NCBI GenBank assembly: GCA_024403735.1
Contig: JAKSRG010000023.1
Span: 1 to 47,243, forward strand
Reading direction: 5' to 3'
Length of the DNA stretch: 47,243 bases
From: Clostridia bacterium
GTDB taxonomy: Bacteria; Bacillota; Clostridia; Saccharofermentanales; Saccharofermentanaceae
Shown: in pieces, positions 26,296 through 34,424 of the stretch
Position numbering within the stretch: the stretch's first letter is position 1
Layout: each line of letters starts with the position of its first letter
Translations under genes and position numbers: made by a program
Notes under the pieces: generated by a model
Told to the model about the DNA's origin: nothing
Seen by the model: the letters and a program-made list of their open reading frames with translations, nothing else
Databases searched by the model: none

Positions 26296-26907
26296 ATGCC
26301 ACCTAAGCCTAAATGTTCTAGAGAAGATATTATTAATGCCGCTTACGAGCTTATGACTATGAGCGGAATTGATGCGATATCTGCTAGAGAAGTAGGTAAG
26401 AAGTTAGGAACTACGACAGCTCCTATTTTCACTTTCTTCGAGAGCATGAACGAGCTCAAGGAAGAAGTTTATCAGCTCGCATATAAGGAGTGTTCCTCAT
26501 ATCTTGCTGAAACTCTTGATACTGATTTCCCATACAAGGAGTTCGGTACTAGATGGATTAAGTACGCATATGAGAAGCCTCACGTTTACTCAATGCTCTT
26601 CGTTAAGAAGAGACCTAATGGCGCGTACAAAGGGTTCCTCAATGAGGACTTCGAAGATGTTCTTGTAAGTATGCGCAAGATCGTTATGAAGACATACGAG
26701 TTGTCTGATGAAGATTCTAAGAAGCTTGTCGATAACATGTGTACTTACGCACAGGGAATTGCAACTTTTCTTGTTAATGGTCTCCTTACATATGATGAGG
26801 AAGAGATTGATAGGAACATGTCTAGAATGTGTATGTCATTCGTAGCTGGTTGCAAGATTGTCGATGGTAACTTGGACGTAGATTTGTTTAGAAGGCGTTT
26901 AACTTAA
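26296..26907 (+). CDS. TetR/AcrR family transcriptional regulator
   Basis: The 203-residue product has an N-terminal helix-turn-helix: SREDIINAAYELMTMSGIDAISAREVGKKLGTTTAPIFTFFES (about residues 8-50) matches the TetR DNA-binding pattern. The C-terminal ligand domain is typical in size but gives no ligand hint. ATG 26296 has GAGG 9 nt upstream; a TTG at 26281 is in frame but lacks a site. A consensus promoter and tandem palindromes immediately upstream point to autoregulation. Other targets may include the flanking PNPOx and flavoprotein genes, but no copy of the operator was seen in front of them. Confidence 0.92.
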   Translation: MPPKPKCSREDIINAAYELMTMSGIDAISAREVGKKLGTTTAPIFTFFESMNELKEEVYQLAYKECSSYLAETLDTDFPYKEFGTRWIKYAYEKPHVYSMLFVKKRPNGAYKGFLNEDFEDVLVSMRKIVMKTYELSDEDSKKLVDNMCTYAQGIATFLVNGLLTYDEEEIDRNMSRMCMSFVAGCKIVDGNLDVDLFRRRLT

Positions 26908-26996
26908 TCTGGCGACAGATTACGGTTCAAGGATATGTTTTTTGGTTTTTGGTTTTCCTTGATGCCTTTTAATTCCTTTCATTTAATTTGGTTTAG

Positions 26997-27036
26997 GAAC
27001 AGGAGTCAGTTTAGTTTTAAACTGGCTCCTGTTCTT
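26997..27036 (+). terminator. Long stem-loop terminator after the TetR gene
   Basis: GAACAGGAGTCAGTTTA pairs with TAAACTGGCTCCTGTTC (17 bp, one T-G wobble) around a 3-4 nt loop, followed by TTATGTTG. The stem is unusually long for a terminator. Confidence 0.7.
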
Positions 27037-27149
27037 ATGTTGTTCTAATATTGTGATTTATATTACATATCTGATTAGACTTTGAGGTCCGATATTGTGT
27101 GACGTTATTTGGACTAGTAGAATGTATACAAAAAGCATAGGAGAAGCAT

Positions 27150-27764
27150 ATGAAAGTACTTATTATTAACGGTAGCCCAAGATTATTTGGTAACACATCA
27201 ATTGCAGTAGATGAGATGAAGAATGTTTTCCAGAAGGAAGGCGTTGAAGTTGACGTAGTTCAGATCGGCGGCAAGAGCATCCGCGGCTGTGTTGCGTGCG
27301 ACAAGTGCGGTGAGATTGGCGAGTGTGTTTTCAATGACGAGGTGAACGAGATTGCCAAGAGATTTGAGGCTGCAGATGGTCTCGTAATTGCAACTCCTGT
27401 ATATTATGCATCTGCTAATGCTACATTGGTTGCTTTACTCCAGCGTTTGTTCTACAGCACTAATTTCGATAAAACAATGAAGGTCGGCGCGAGCCTCGTG
27501 TGTGCTAGAAGAGGCGGCTGTTCATCAACATTCGACGAGCTCAACAAGTTTTTTACAATCTCCAACATGCCAATCGCATCCAGTTCATACTGGAACAGCA
27601 TCCATGGAGCATCAAAAGGTGAAGCTCAGATGGACGAAGAGGGTAAGCAGGTTATGCGTACGCTCGCTCGCAACATGACATTCCTCATGAAGAGCATCGC
27701 GCTCGGTAAGGAGCAGTTCGGCCTTCCTGAGACTGAGCCAAAGGCTTGGACGAACTTCATCTAA
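27150..27764 (+). CDS. Iron-sulfur flavoprotein (NADPH-dependent FMN reductase fold)
   Basis: The 204-residue product has a flavodoxin-like fold with the FMN phosphate loop INGSPRLFGNT (about residues 6-16) and ATPVYYASANATL near 90-102. Between them, CVACDKCGEIGEC (about 47-59) gives the compact CX2CX2CX5C cluster motif of the iron-sulfur flavoproteins known from methanogens and clostridia, which reduce O2, H2O2 or other electron acceptors. AGGAG precedes ATG 27150. Its stop is directly adjacent to the stop of the convergent minus-strand lipoprotein gene with no terminator between. Codon choice is somewhat more GC-rich than neighbours. Confidence 0.9.
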   Translation: MKVLIINGSPRLFGNTSIAVDEMKNVFQKEGVEVDVVQIGGKSIRGCVACDKCGEIGECVFNDEVNEIAKRFEAADGLVIATPVYYASANATLVALLQRLFYSTNFDKTMKVGASLVCARRGGCSSTFDELNKFFTISNMPIASSSYWNSIHGASKGEAQMDEEGKQVMRTLARNMTFLMKSIALGKEQFGLPETEPKAWTNFI

Positions 27765-28754
27765 TCACATGAGTGCGAGGACGATGTCATCATCGCCATA
27801 GTCCTGATATCTGAAACGTTCGAAGTTGTCCTGGTACCATACCGCGAACTTTTCGAAAACATCCTTCTCAAATATGTCCTCTAATTCCAGGGCAATATCT
27901 TCAGGTGAGTGGATGTCATTAATCTCAATGGCGCCAATGTATCTAACTAACCAGTCTTCGCCATAAGTTTCAAATAAGAAAGTCACAAAAGCAGTCCCGT
28001 ATTGGTAGACTGCTTTTTTGTTTGGACTTGAAGTGAATTCAGATGTGAATAAATCTCTGCTGTTAAAGGCAGTCACGCTCTCCTGAATAATGCCAGTTCC
28101 ATACTCATAGGACTCGTAGCAAATAGGGAAACCATCAATTGCGAGGCAAGCCTTATCTCCATATACTTCAGCAATTCCTTCTAGCATTACAAGAGAATTA
28201 ACTTTAGCATTTCTGAAGATAAGTAAGTGCGTTAATTCATGGGCGATGACACTTAATCCATATTCGTTTGTGTTATAGAATGGCGCGAAAATTGTCACGC
28301 AATTAGCAGTTGTCTCGCCCTTGCGAATTGTATTCTCTTCGGCCTTGAAGTGAATGCAGACTTTATCCTTATCTTCTATAACCTGTGACCAAGGCTCTTT
28401 AATCTCTGCGACACCATCTTCTGGAGTAGGTATGCTATCAGGATAGAATGAAAGCTTCGATAGTTCTTCCAATTCATCCATTATGACATTGATAGTAGTA
28501 GCTATATCAGATGGACAAGTTACGCCTTCATCAATGAGCAGATAAAACTTATCAGTTTCATAATATACATCTGAAGTTGCTGTGATATTTGTATCGTTTT
28601 CGCTTGGGTCTAAATCTATTAATTGTGGAGCTGGAACTTGGGTTGGAAGTGGCTCGGATTTAGGAACGCTATTACATGCTACAAGGGTAAGACACATCAC
28701 GATTATTAGCGTGATTGTTTTCGAGATAGTCGATGTGATATTAGTCTTGCTCAT
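27765..28754 (-). CDS. Lipoprotein with HExxH metallopeptidase motif
   Basis: The 329-residue product has a lipoprotein signal ending in LTLVAC (Cys27) and a short Pro-rich linker. The catalytic segment is VIAHELTHLLIF (HExxH, about residues 166-177), and EGIAEVYGD about 22 residues later supplies a likely third zinc ligand, a gluzincin pattern resembling peptidase MA-like families. ATG 28754 follows GAGGAGC on the minus strand. It converges on the iron-sulfur flavoprotein gene with zero spacing and is divergent from the YczE-like gene. Probable extracellular, membrane-anchored zinc protease; substrate unknown. Confidence 0.85.
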   Translation of the reverse strand: MSKTNITSTISKTITLIIVMCLTLVACNSVPKSEPLPTQVPAPQLIDLDPSENDTNITATSDVYYETDKFYLLIDEGVTCPSDIATTINVIMDELEELSKLSFYPDSIPTPEDGVAEIKEPWSQVIEDKDKVCIHFKAEENTIRKGETTANCVTIFAPFYNTNEYGLSVIAHELTHLLIFRNAKVNSLVMLEGIAEVYGDKACLAIDGFPICYESYEYGTGIIQESVTAFNSRDLFTSEFTSSPNKKAVYQYGTAFVTFLFETYGEDWLVRYIGAIEINDIHSPEDIALELEDIFEKDVFEKFAVWYQDNFERFRYQDYGDDDIVLALM

Positions 28755-28894
28755 ACGTAGCTCCTCAGTTGATTTGATATATTATAGACGATTTGTAAGG
28801 CAAGAACGTTACAAAAAGCACATGGATTTAGAATATTCTCACGCGCTTTGATGGTATCTTACTACGAGTGAAAAAAGGTAATCAGAGGTGTGTT

Positions 28895-29536
28895 ATGCGT
28901 TCGAGAAGAATAATGATGTCATTATTAGGCGTTATCGTATGTGCGATAAGTGTAGGTATTTTTAAGATTGCGGCGCTCGGAGTTGATCCGTTCCAGTCGC
29001 TCATGAGTGGTCTTGATGCTCTTATTCCAATCAGATTTGGAACACTTTATGTAATCGTGAATGTTGTGTTGTTGCTATTCTCCGTAATAGCTGATCGTCA
29101 TTATATCGGTATTGCGACATTTATTAATCTATTCCTTTTGGGATATATCACAGACTTTACATATGAATTCCTTCAGACAGTGATTGTTAATCCTAATATG
29201 ATTGTGCGAGTTATTTGTCTCGTTGTTGGTGTAGTTATTATTTGCTTTGGCTCAGCGCTTTATATGACAGCTGATCTTGGTGTATCAACTTACGACGCAG
29301 TTGCGCTTGTTATCTCTAACACTTGGAAAAAGGGTAAGTTCCAGTACGTAAGAATTGCTACTGACCTCGTATGCGTTATTGCTGGTGCTACTATCTTCCT
29401 TATTGCTGGAGGTAAGGTATCGGATATCCCTACAATCGTAGGTGTTGGTACTATCATCACAGCCTTCTTTATGGGACCACTTATTGAGTTCTTTAACGTA
29501 AGGGTTGCTAGACCAATGCTCAAGGAGAAGAAGTGA
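28895..29536 (+). CDS. YczE/YyaS/YitT-family integral membrane protein
   Basis: The 213-residue product has about six hydrophobic segments and the duplicated family phrase: GIFKIAALGVDPFQSLMSGL early and ALYMTADLGVSTYDAVALVI late. The family is widespread in Firmicutes; B. subtilis YczE affects surfactin production, but the molecular role is unknown. ATG 28895 has GAGGTG immediately upstream; an in-frame GTG at 28868 lacks a site. A terminator follows at 29598-29628. Confidence 0.88.
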   Translation: MRSRRIMMSLLGVIVCAISVGIFKIAALGVDPFQSLMSGLDALIPIRFGTLYVIVNVVLLLFSVIADRHYIGIATFINLFLLGYITDFTYEFLQTVIVNPNMIVRVICLVVGVVIICFGSALYMTADLGVSTYDAVALVISNTWKKGKFQYVRIATDLVCVIAGATIFLIAGGKVSDIPTIVGVGTIITAFFMGPLIEFFNVRVARPMLKEKK

Positions 29537-29597
29537 TCTTTTGAGTTGGTGCTAGTAGTTCACACTGTTAGTTATTAGGTATCCACAAAATCTCAAT

Positions 29598-29628
29598 CCC
29601 TTGCTATTATATGTAGCGAGGGTTTTTT
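29598..29628 (+). terminator. Rho-independent terminator after the YczE-like gene
   Basis: CCCTTGCTA pairs with TAGCGAGGG (one T-G wobble), followed by TTTTTT. Confidence 0.88.
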
Positions 29629-29720
29629 GTATCCTTTGAAAGATTATGAATTGTTTTGTTGTGCTGGCGTTGCATAGGGTTACTAGGTTGTTATCGAGCA
29701 TGACTTGGATTGAGGAATAT

Positions 29721-30743
29721 ATGAAAAAAATATTGTCGCTAGGATTAACTGTTGTGTTGGGAGTTAGTTTGTTAGCATCTTGTGAAGGTATTGATAGCAC
29801 TCCTTTGGAGGGCGTAGAGTCTTCTGCTGTAGCAACCGAAGAAAGCGGTGTAGATGTTAGCGATACGGCTACTCAAATAGAGGAAACAAAGGTGGTTAAT
29901 CCTAATAATCTTCCTGTATATGAAGCGCCAGAAGTTATTACGCCTACATCTTGCCTCGAAGGTATTGAACTAGACGATGAGACGATGTCTGAACTTCTCG
30001 ATACTGAAATGTATCCATTTAGAACATCTTATGGATTTGGATTTGATTCGCCATATACAACTGAATATGTAACTTCGTTCATCAATGAGAAATACGGCAC
30101 ATCATATGAAGTGGTTAATATTGATGATGTGAATTTCTATAACACTAATCACTATCACATCGCTCCTGAGTTATTTGATGCTGATGCAGTTAATCGTCTT
30201 ATCTGGTTTTCATATTATTCAGGAAGTCTCGATTGTGATTTCGACTGCTTTATGGTCAATAGAGCGATAATGTTGTCCCTTGGGCTTGTTCCAATGGTTG
30301 ATGAGATACCATATGAGTACATCGCTAAGTATGCTCCAATAACTGATGTTACACTTGATGAACTTCATTCCATGATCGACGATTATCTACACAATGGTGG
30401 TAGAGGATTAACAGAGGATGAACTTACTCTTGTTGAGATATTGAAGTACAACATTTCTTTCCATGACATCCTTAATTGGAGATATGATATTCCACTCGGA
30501 AGAAGAACTGATGGAACAATATGCATGCTCCTTACTCCAAACCTAAACAGATATCAAGGTGTGATCGATGGATGTGCGAGCTTGGGTGTAGACCTTAATA
30601 CAGAGATGGAATACTATGCTCCAAAGGACGTCGAAGTTAGAGTTATTATTCCTGATACTCCTGAGTATTTCGAAGAGGTATATGGACGCACATATGAAAG
30701 TGTACTTGAAGAGTATGGACTTCCACTTAATCCTGAGATTTGA
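29721..30743 (+). CDS. Lipoprotein of unknown function
   Basis: The 340-residue product has a lipoprotein signal ending in SLLASC (Cys21), an acidic Ser/Thr-rich linker (about 22-65), and a globular region with no family I recognise. Conserved-looking features include YGFGFDSPYTTEYVTSFINE and FSYYSGSLDCDFDCFMVNRA. The ATG at 29721 follows GAGG at about 9-nt spacing and begins a standard signal peptide (MKKILSLGL); an in-frame ATG at 29646 would add 25 residues before it. It is monocistronic, between terminators. Confidence 0.75.
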   Translation: MKKILSLGLTVVLGVSLLASCEGIDSTPLEGVESSAVATEESGVDVSDTATQIEETKVVNPNNLPVYEAPEVITPTSCLEGIELDDETMSELLDTEMYPFRTSYGFGFDSPYTTEYVTSFINEKYGTSYEVVNIDDVNFYNTNHYHIAPELFDADAVNRLIWFSYYSGSLDCDFDCFMVNRAIMLSLGLVPMVDEIPYEYIAKYAPITDVTLDELHSMIDDYLHNGGRGLTEDELTLVEILKYNISFHDILNWRYDIPLGRRTDGTICMLLTPNLNRYQGVIDGCASLGVDLNTEMEYYAPKDVEVRVIIPDTPEYFEEVYGRTYESVLEEYGLPLNPEI

Positions 30744-30775
30744 TTGATGTGTTGAAATCTAGTAAATAGAGCGGC

Positions 30776-30817
30776 AGCGGCCTTATTGATCATTGGATTG
30801 ATAGGCCGCTTCTTTTT
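30776..30817 (+). terminator. Terminator after the 29721-30743 lipoprotein gene
   Basis: AGCGGCCT (30776-30783) pairs perfectly with AGGCCGCT (30803-30810) and is followed by TCTTTTT. Confidence 0.85.
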
Positions 30818-30997
30818 GTTCTTTGTTACGTTCTCTGTTGGAGTGCTAGATAGAGCTTTTGATAGACTTTCTATGCTTCGATTGCTATAGTTGCGCTTCA
30901 GTGGACCACTTATTCTATGTCACAGTTAATCCTGAAAGTCAAAGATTAACGGTTAGATTAACTGAAGCGCCAAAGGCTAATGCTACAAATAAGAACA

Positions 30998-31036
30998 TAA
31001 AAATAACCTCTATAGCGCTAAGTCTATAGAGGTTAT
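30998..31036 (-). terminator. Minus-strand terminator of the AraC-type gene
   Basis: ATAACCTCTATAG (31003-31015) and CTATAGAGGTTAT (31024-31036) form a perfect 13-bp stem; on the minus strand it is followed by TTTTT. Confidence 0.88.
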
Positions 31037-31057
31037 GTAATCTGCTACTAAACAAAC

Positions 31058-31864
31058 TTACTCAGGAATTATCTCAGAGAATACTTTGTGCTCGTCTTCT
31101 TCGCCGAGGCGTGTCTTGTGATAATTCATCTTACGGAATTCTTCTGGTGTATAACCAGTCTGCTTCTTGAATACCTGGATGAAGTGGCTCTGTGATGAGA
31201 AGCCCAAGTAGTTCGCAATATCGAGTGAAGATACATTCAAGTGGCGGAGCATGTCACATGCAATCTTGATTTTCTCGTCTCTGATGTACTGGCTGATTGA
31301 GATCTGCATCTCCTGTTTAAAGAGCTTAGAGAGGTAGCTAGGATTGAGCTCGAGTGCCTCTGCGATTGTATCGATTGTGAGGTTCTCTTGGATGTGCTCA
31401 CGAATGTACTCGATAGCGATAACGATATGCTTGGAGATTACATTCTTTTTCTTGATGTCTCTCATTCGCTTGCAGTAATCACGAACGCAGTTACGCTGGA
31501 TTGAGATGAGTTCTTCTACAGTTTTGGATGTGTCTGCCATACGGATATAAATATCACTGATTGTGTAGCTGACTGTTATATCGAGACCAGCCTGAATGCA
31601 GAAACGACTAACGAGTGCGATAGTGATAATTGTGTGATATCTCTGGTTGCTGACTGGGTCATTACTGAGAGTACCGACTGCGAGCTTGAGTGCTGTTGGG
31701 TGACTATAGAGTGTCTCAACCATCTCTACATTACCGCTGGCAACAGTGTCATAAAAAGCCATCTCTCTGTTATATGAATCGCATGCACCAGGGAGTGAAT
31801 CATTGACCTGCTGTTCACGCTTGGAGAGAAGAAGTCGCTGTAATTCTTTATCGATATTGTACAT
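31058..31864 (-). CDS. AraC-family transcriptional regulator
   Basis: The 268-residue product has a C-terminal AraC/XylS DNA-binding domain of two helix-turn-helix motifs. The first is LTIDTIAEALELNPSYLSKL (about 170-189), the second SSLDIANYLGFSSQSHF (about 217-233), followed by the family signature FKKQTGYTPEEFRKM. The N-terminal region (about 1-145) is helical and gives no ligand clue. AGGAG lies upstream of the ATG at 31864 on the minus strand. It follows the cyclophilin gene by 51 bp in the same direction, so the two may be cotranscribed. A strong terminator follows. Confidence 0.92.
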   Translation of the reverse strand: MYNIDKELQRLLLSKREQQVNDSLPGACDSYNREMAFYDTVASGNVEMVETLYSHPTALKLAVGTLSNDPVSNQRYHTIITIALVSRFCIQAGLDITVSYTISDIYIRMADTSKTVEELISIQRNCVRDYCKRMRDIKKKNVISKHIVIAIEYIREHIQENLTIDTIAEALELNPSYLSKLFKQEMQISISQYIRDEKIKIACDMLRHLNVSSLDIANYLGFSSQSHFIQVFKKQTGYTPEEFRKMNYHKTRLGEEDEHKVFSEIIPE

Positions 31865-31915
31865 TTAGTTTCTCCTGTTTCTGTAGGATAGGAAGGAGAA
31901 GATCTAGTCGACAAG

Positions 31916-32515
31916 TTAGTCGATTACTCTTACTTCCTTAATAACTGGCTGGTCAGCTTCTGGTACTGAACCGTTGTTGTCTGTGTTTGGAGCTGTCTCA
32001 CAGATTGTATCTACGATATCCATTCCGTCTGTTACATGACCGAAACCTGCGTAGTTGCCATCGAGGAATGTTGAATCCTGGTGAACGATGAAGAACTGTG
32101 ATGTAGCTGAGTTAGGATCATTGGCTCTTGCCATTGAGATTGTTCCTCTAACGTGTGAGATTGTGTTAACTGAACCGTTAGCTGAGAACTCACCGTGGAT
32201 TGTTGGAATGTCTGCTTCTGGATTTCCACCGCCCTGCATCATGAAGCCGTTCATAATTCTGTGGAACTTGAGGCCGTTATAGAAGCCTGAGTTAGCGAGG
32301 TCGATAAAGTTTGTAACTGTGATTGGAGCTACATCTGCGTCGAGCTCAACAGCGATTGTTCCGTAATCTTCAATCTCGATTTCTACGTGATGCTTACCTG
32401 TGAGCATCTCCTTAGATGTTGGAACGGCTCTTGTTGATGTATATGTACATCCTCCGATACCGAGTAGAATTGCACCTGTGAGGACTATAGTTGCTAGTCT
32501 TTTGAATAATTTCAT
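31916..32515 (-). CDS. Lipoprotein peptidyl-prolyl cis-trans isomerase (cyclophilin type)
   Basis: The 199-residue product has a lipoprotein signal ending in LLGIGGC (Cys23) and a cyclophilin domain (about 45-197). The active-site segments are FHRIMNGFMMQGG (with the catalytic Arg), SMARANDPNSATSQFFI and LDGNYAGFGHV. It would assist folding of proteins on the outer face of the membrane. AAGGGG precedes ATG 32515 on the minus strand, and TATAAT lies about 40 bp further upstream. The araC-type gene follows. Confidence 0.95.
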   Translation of the reverse strand: MKLFKRLATIVLTGAILLGIGGCTYTSTRAVPTSKEMLTGKHHVEIEIEDYGTIAVELDADVAPITVTNFIDLANSGFYNGLKFHRIMNGFMMQGGGNPEADIPTIHGEFSANGSVNTISHVRGTISMARANDPNSATSQFFIVHQDSTFLDGNYAGFGHVTDGMDIVDTICETAPNTDNNGSVPEADQPVIKEVRVID

Positions 32516-32677
32516 GTTGGTTCCCCTTAGTTATTTGTAAATTTAGAATGTGTATATTATAAAATAAAACTCTACTTTTTAACACAGAATTGCTGACAAT
32601 TTGCTCTGTGGTAGTATTGAGTTAATTGTTGTAGAATTACTTGAAAACATTATATTTACTTTATCGGAGGATTTGAT

Positions 32678-33817
32678 TTGAAGAGTTTCATTGTAAACAA
32701 GGATCAGGATGGTAAGCACGTGGTTAGAGCTGCTACACTTGCATATCCAATGCTTACAGCAGGTCAGCTTCAGAAGGCGTTGAAGCACAAGGATATACGT
32801 GTTGATGGTAAGAAAGTTTCTTCCGATGTTGAAGTAGCATTTGGACAGGAAGTTGAGATTTGGCTACCTGATAGTGCTTTCGAGGAGGTCCCTAAGAAGG
32901 CACCTCATAAGGTGAATGCGTCAGATGCAGATTACAAGGTAGTAGCTGAGACTGACGATTTGCTCATTGTTAATAAGCGTCAGGGAATTGCAGTTCATGA
33001 TGGTAAGGGTGTAGGTGATACTAACCTTATCGATGAGGTGCGTAAGGATACTGGTAACAAGGAGATGGATCTTTGCCATCGAATTGATATGAATACTGGT
33101 GGCCTTGTAATGATGGCGAAGAATAAAAGCGCCCTTGAGGATGCAATCGCGCTTTTCAAAGATGATTTACTCATCAAGAGATATAGATGTCTCGTGCTCG
33201 GTGTGCCTACTGAAGGTGAGAGTGTAATCTGCGAGGATGAGGCGATCATGAAGGAAGTATCTGCATATTTGGAGAAGGCTAATAATGGCGTTTTCATTCA
33301 TGATGTTATGCAGAGCGGTGATCTTCCTATTACTTCAAGATACAGAGTACTCAATGTATATGAGGGTGCTGGTCCAGATGGTATGGATGTAGCTGAGCTT
33401 GAAGTTGAACTTGTTACTGGTCGTATGCATCAGATCAGAGCACAGTTCGCTCATATGGGTTATCCAATTATCGGTGACGGTAACTATGGACGAAATAAGG
33501 TTAATACTTACTTCAAGTCACTAAGTGGCGGTAAGGTTAGATATCAGCAGCTTTTCGCTACTTCACTTATTCTTCGTAAGATCCCTAAGGGCAACAAGCA
33601 TTCGAATATGTCTGGCAGAGTGTTCAGCATTATTCCTAGATATGATGTTGTAATCGCTGGTAAGGATGCTCCTATTGTAGCTAAGAAGCCAACTAGAAAT
33701 GGTGGCGCTTCAGGTAAGACATCTCGAAAACAACCAGGTGCCTCAAGAGATGGCGCTAAGGGTAGTTCAAGAGGAGGTTCACGCGGAGGACGTGGCACAA
33801 GAGGCGGCAATAAGTAA
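32678..33817 (+). CDS. RluA-family pseudouridine synthase with basic RGG-rich tail
   Basis: The enzyme isomerises uridine to pseudouridine in rRNA or tRNA. The 379-residue product has an N-terminal S4 RNA-binding domain (LTAGQLQKALKHKDIRVDGK, about 30-49), then the RluA catalytic core with LCHRIDMNTGGLVMMAKN (catalytic Asp about residue 135) and VTGRMHQIRAQFAHMGYPIIGDGNYG. The last about 50 residues are a basic, Gly/Arg/Ser-rich tail with several RGG units, unusual for RluA proteins. The start is TTG 32678 behind CGGAGG; no ATG is suitably placed. Target position unknown (RluC/RluD-like). Confidence 0.92.
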   Translation: MKSFIVNKDQDGKHVVRAATLAYPMLTAGQLQKALKHKDIRVDGKKVSSDVEVAFGQEVEIWLPDSAFEEVPKKAPHKVNASDADYKVVAETDDLLIVNKRQGIAVHDGKGVGDTNLIDEVRKDTGNKEMDLCHRIDMNTGGLVMMAKNKSALEDAIALFKDDLLIKRYRCLVLGVPTEGESVICEDEAIMKEVSAYLEKANNGVFIHDVMQSGDLPITSRYRVLNVYEGAGPDGMDVAELEVELVTGRMHQIRAQFAHMGYPIIGDGNYGRNKVNTYFKSLSGGKVRYQQLFATSLILRKIPKGNKHSNMSGRVFSIIPRYDVVIAGKDAPIVAKKPTRNGGASGKTSRKQPGASRDGAKGSSRGGSRGGRGTRGGNK

Positions 33818-33848
33818 ACTCTAATGTGAGAGTGTATCGGAGGAAATG

Positions 33849-34241
33849 ATGTCAGCTAGTGTTAGACTTGAGATAACAACTAATGTTTATGATAAGCCTC
33901 TTGTTTGTAATGGTATTAAGGACGAAGGCGTTGATTATATAAGTTACGACTGGGAAGAGCATCGCGAGAATGAGAAGCCTTGTAGATTTAAGCTTAAGGT
34001 TTTCAAGAAGACAAAGCTCATTGAGTTAAAGCGAATGGGCGAGATGACGAGTGTGCTTGTTTTCGAGCAGGGCAAGAGAACAAAGGGGTCATTTGTAACT
34101 CCTTTTGGCGAAATGGAATTGACAATCGAGACAGATTACATTAATCTACCGAATGTGTTTAATCCTAAGCTCGAGTTCGCTTATCGAATGCTCGAGAATT
34201 CAGAGATGGATAAGAATACTTTTGCTATTAAGGAAGTTTGA
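33849..34241 (+). CDS. DUF1934-like small beta-barrel protein
   Basis: The 130-residue product resembles B. subtilis YwiB (DUF1934), a lipocalin-like beta barrel of unknown role. The features are alternating beta strands such as CRFKLKVFKKTKLIELKRMG and the conserved-looking KGSFVTPFGEMELTIETDYI. The first of two adjacent ATGs (33846) is too close to CGGAGG (33838-33843); the second at 33849 has 5-6 nt spacing and was chosen. It follows the rluA-family gene by 31 bp, so it is probably in the same operon. Confidence 0.7.
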   Translation: MSASVRLEITTNVYDKPLVCNGIKDEGVDYISYDWEEHRENEKPCRFKLKVFKKTKLIELKRMGEMTSVLVFEQGKRTKGSFVTPFGEMELTIETDYINLPNVFNPKLEFAYRMLENSEMDKNTFAIKEV

Positions 34242-34274
34242 TTTCGTAGTCGTAAAAAAACTTGAAATTACTAC

Positions 34275-34303
34275 TTGTAAATTAGAGAGTGATAGGGTAA
34301 AAT
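34275..34303 (+). promoter_or_regulatory. Promoter of rpmF
   Basis: TTGTAA (34275-34280) and TAAAAT (34298-34303) with a 17-bp spacer. The leader to ATG 34425 is about 115 nt and contains a CCACC/GGTGG hairpin near 34358-34374. Confidence 0.65.
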
Positions 34304-34424
34304 ACTTAAGCTTTATGCGGAACAGTGGTTTCGCGGCATTAATTTTAACAAAGTTCCCACCTAATACTTGGTGGTGAAGAAGTCAGGAGTAATTCTGGCA
34401 TAAGTAAACGGAGGTGGAGACAAT

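Larger units (their letters stand above)
30744..31057. other. 314-bp intergenic region with two terminators and a nested inverted-repeat element
   Basis: No gene is supported here. It holds a plus-strand terminator (30776-30817), a minus-strand terminator (30998-31036) and, between them, a 78-bp element bounded by perfect 10-bp inverted repeats (GCGCTTCAGT at 30893-30902, ACTGAAGCGC at 30961-30970). Inside it, CAGTTAATC (30923-30931) can pair with GATTAAC (30944-30950) or with GATTAACTG (30956-30964). The second choice competes with the outer stem. Confidence 0.7.

Noticed and set aside
31003..31036. Separate mobile element from the perfect 13-bp inverted repeat
   Set aside because: The arms are 8 bp apart and followed on the minus strand by a T run, which makes it an ordinary terminator of the AraC-type gene.
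33544..33810. Minus-strand Pro-rich open frame of 88 codons
   Set aside because: It is the antisense shadow of the Gly/Arg-rich tail of the pseudouridine synthase and has no ribosome site.
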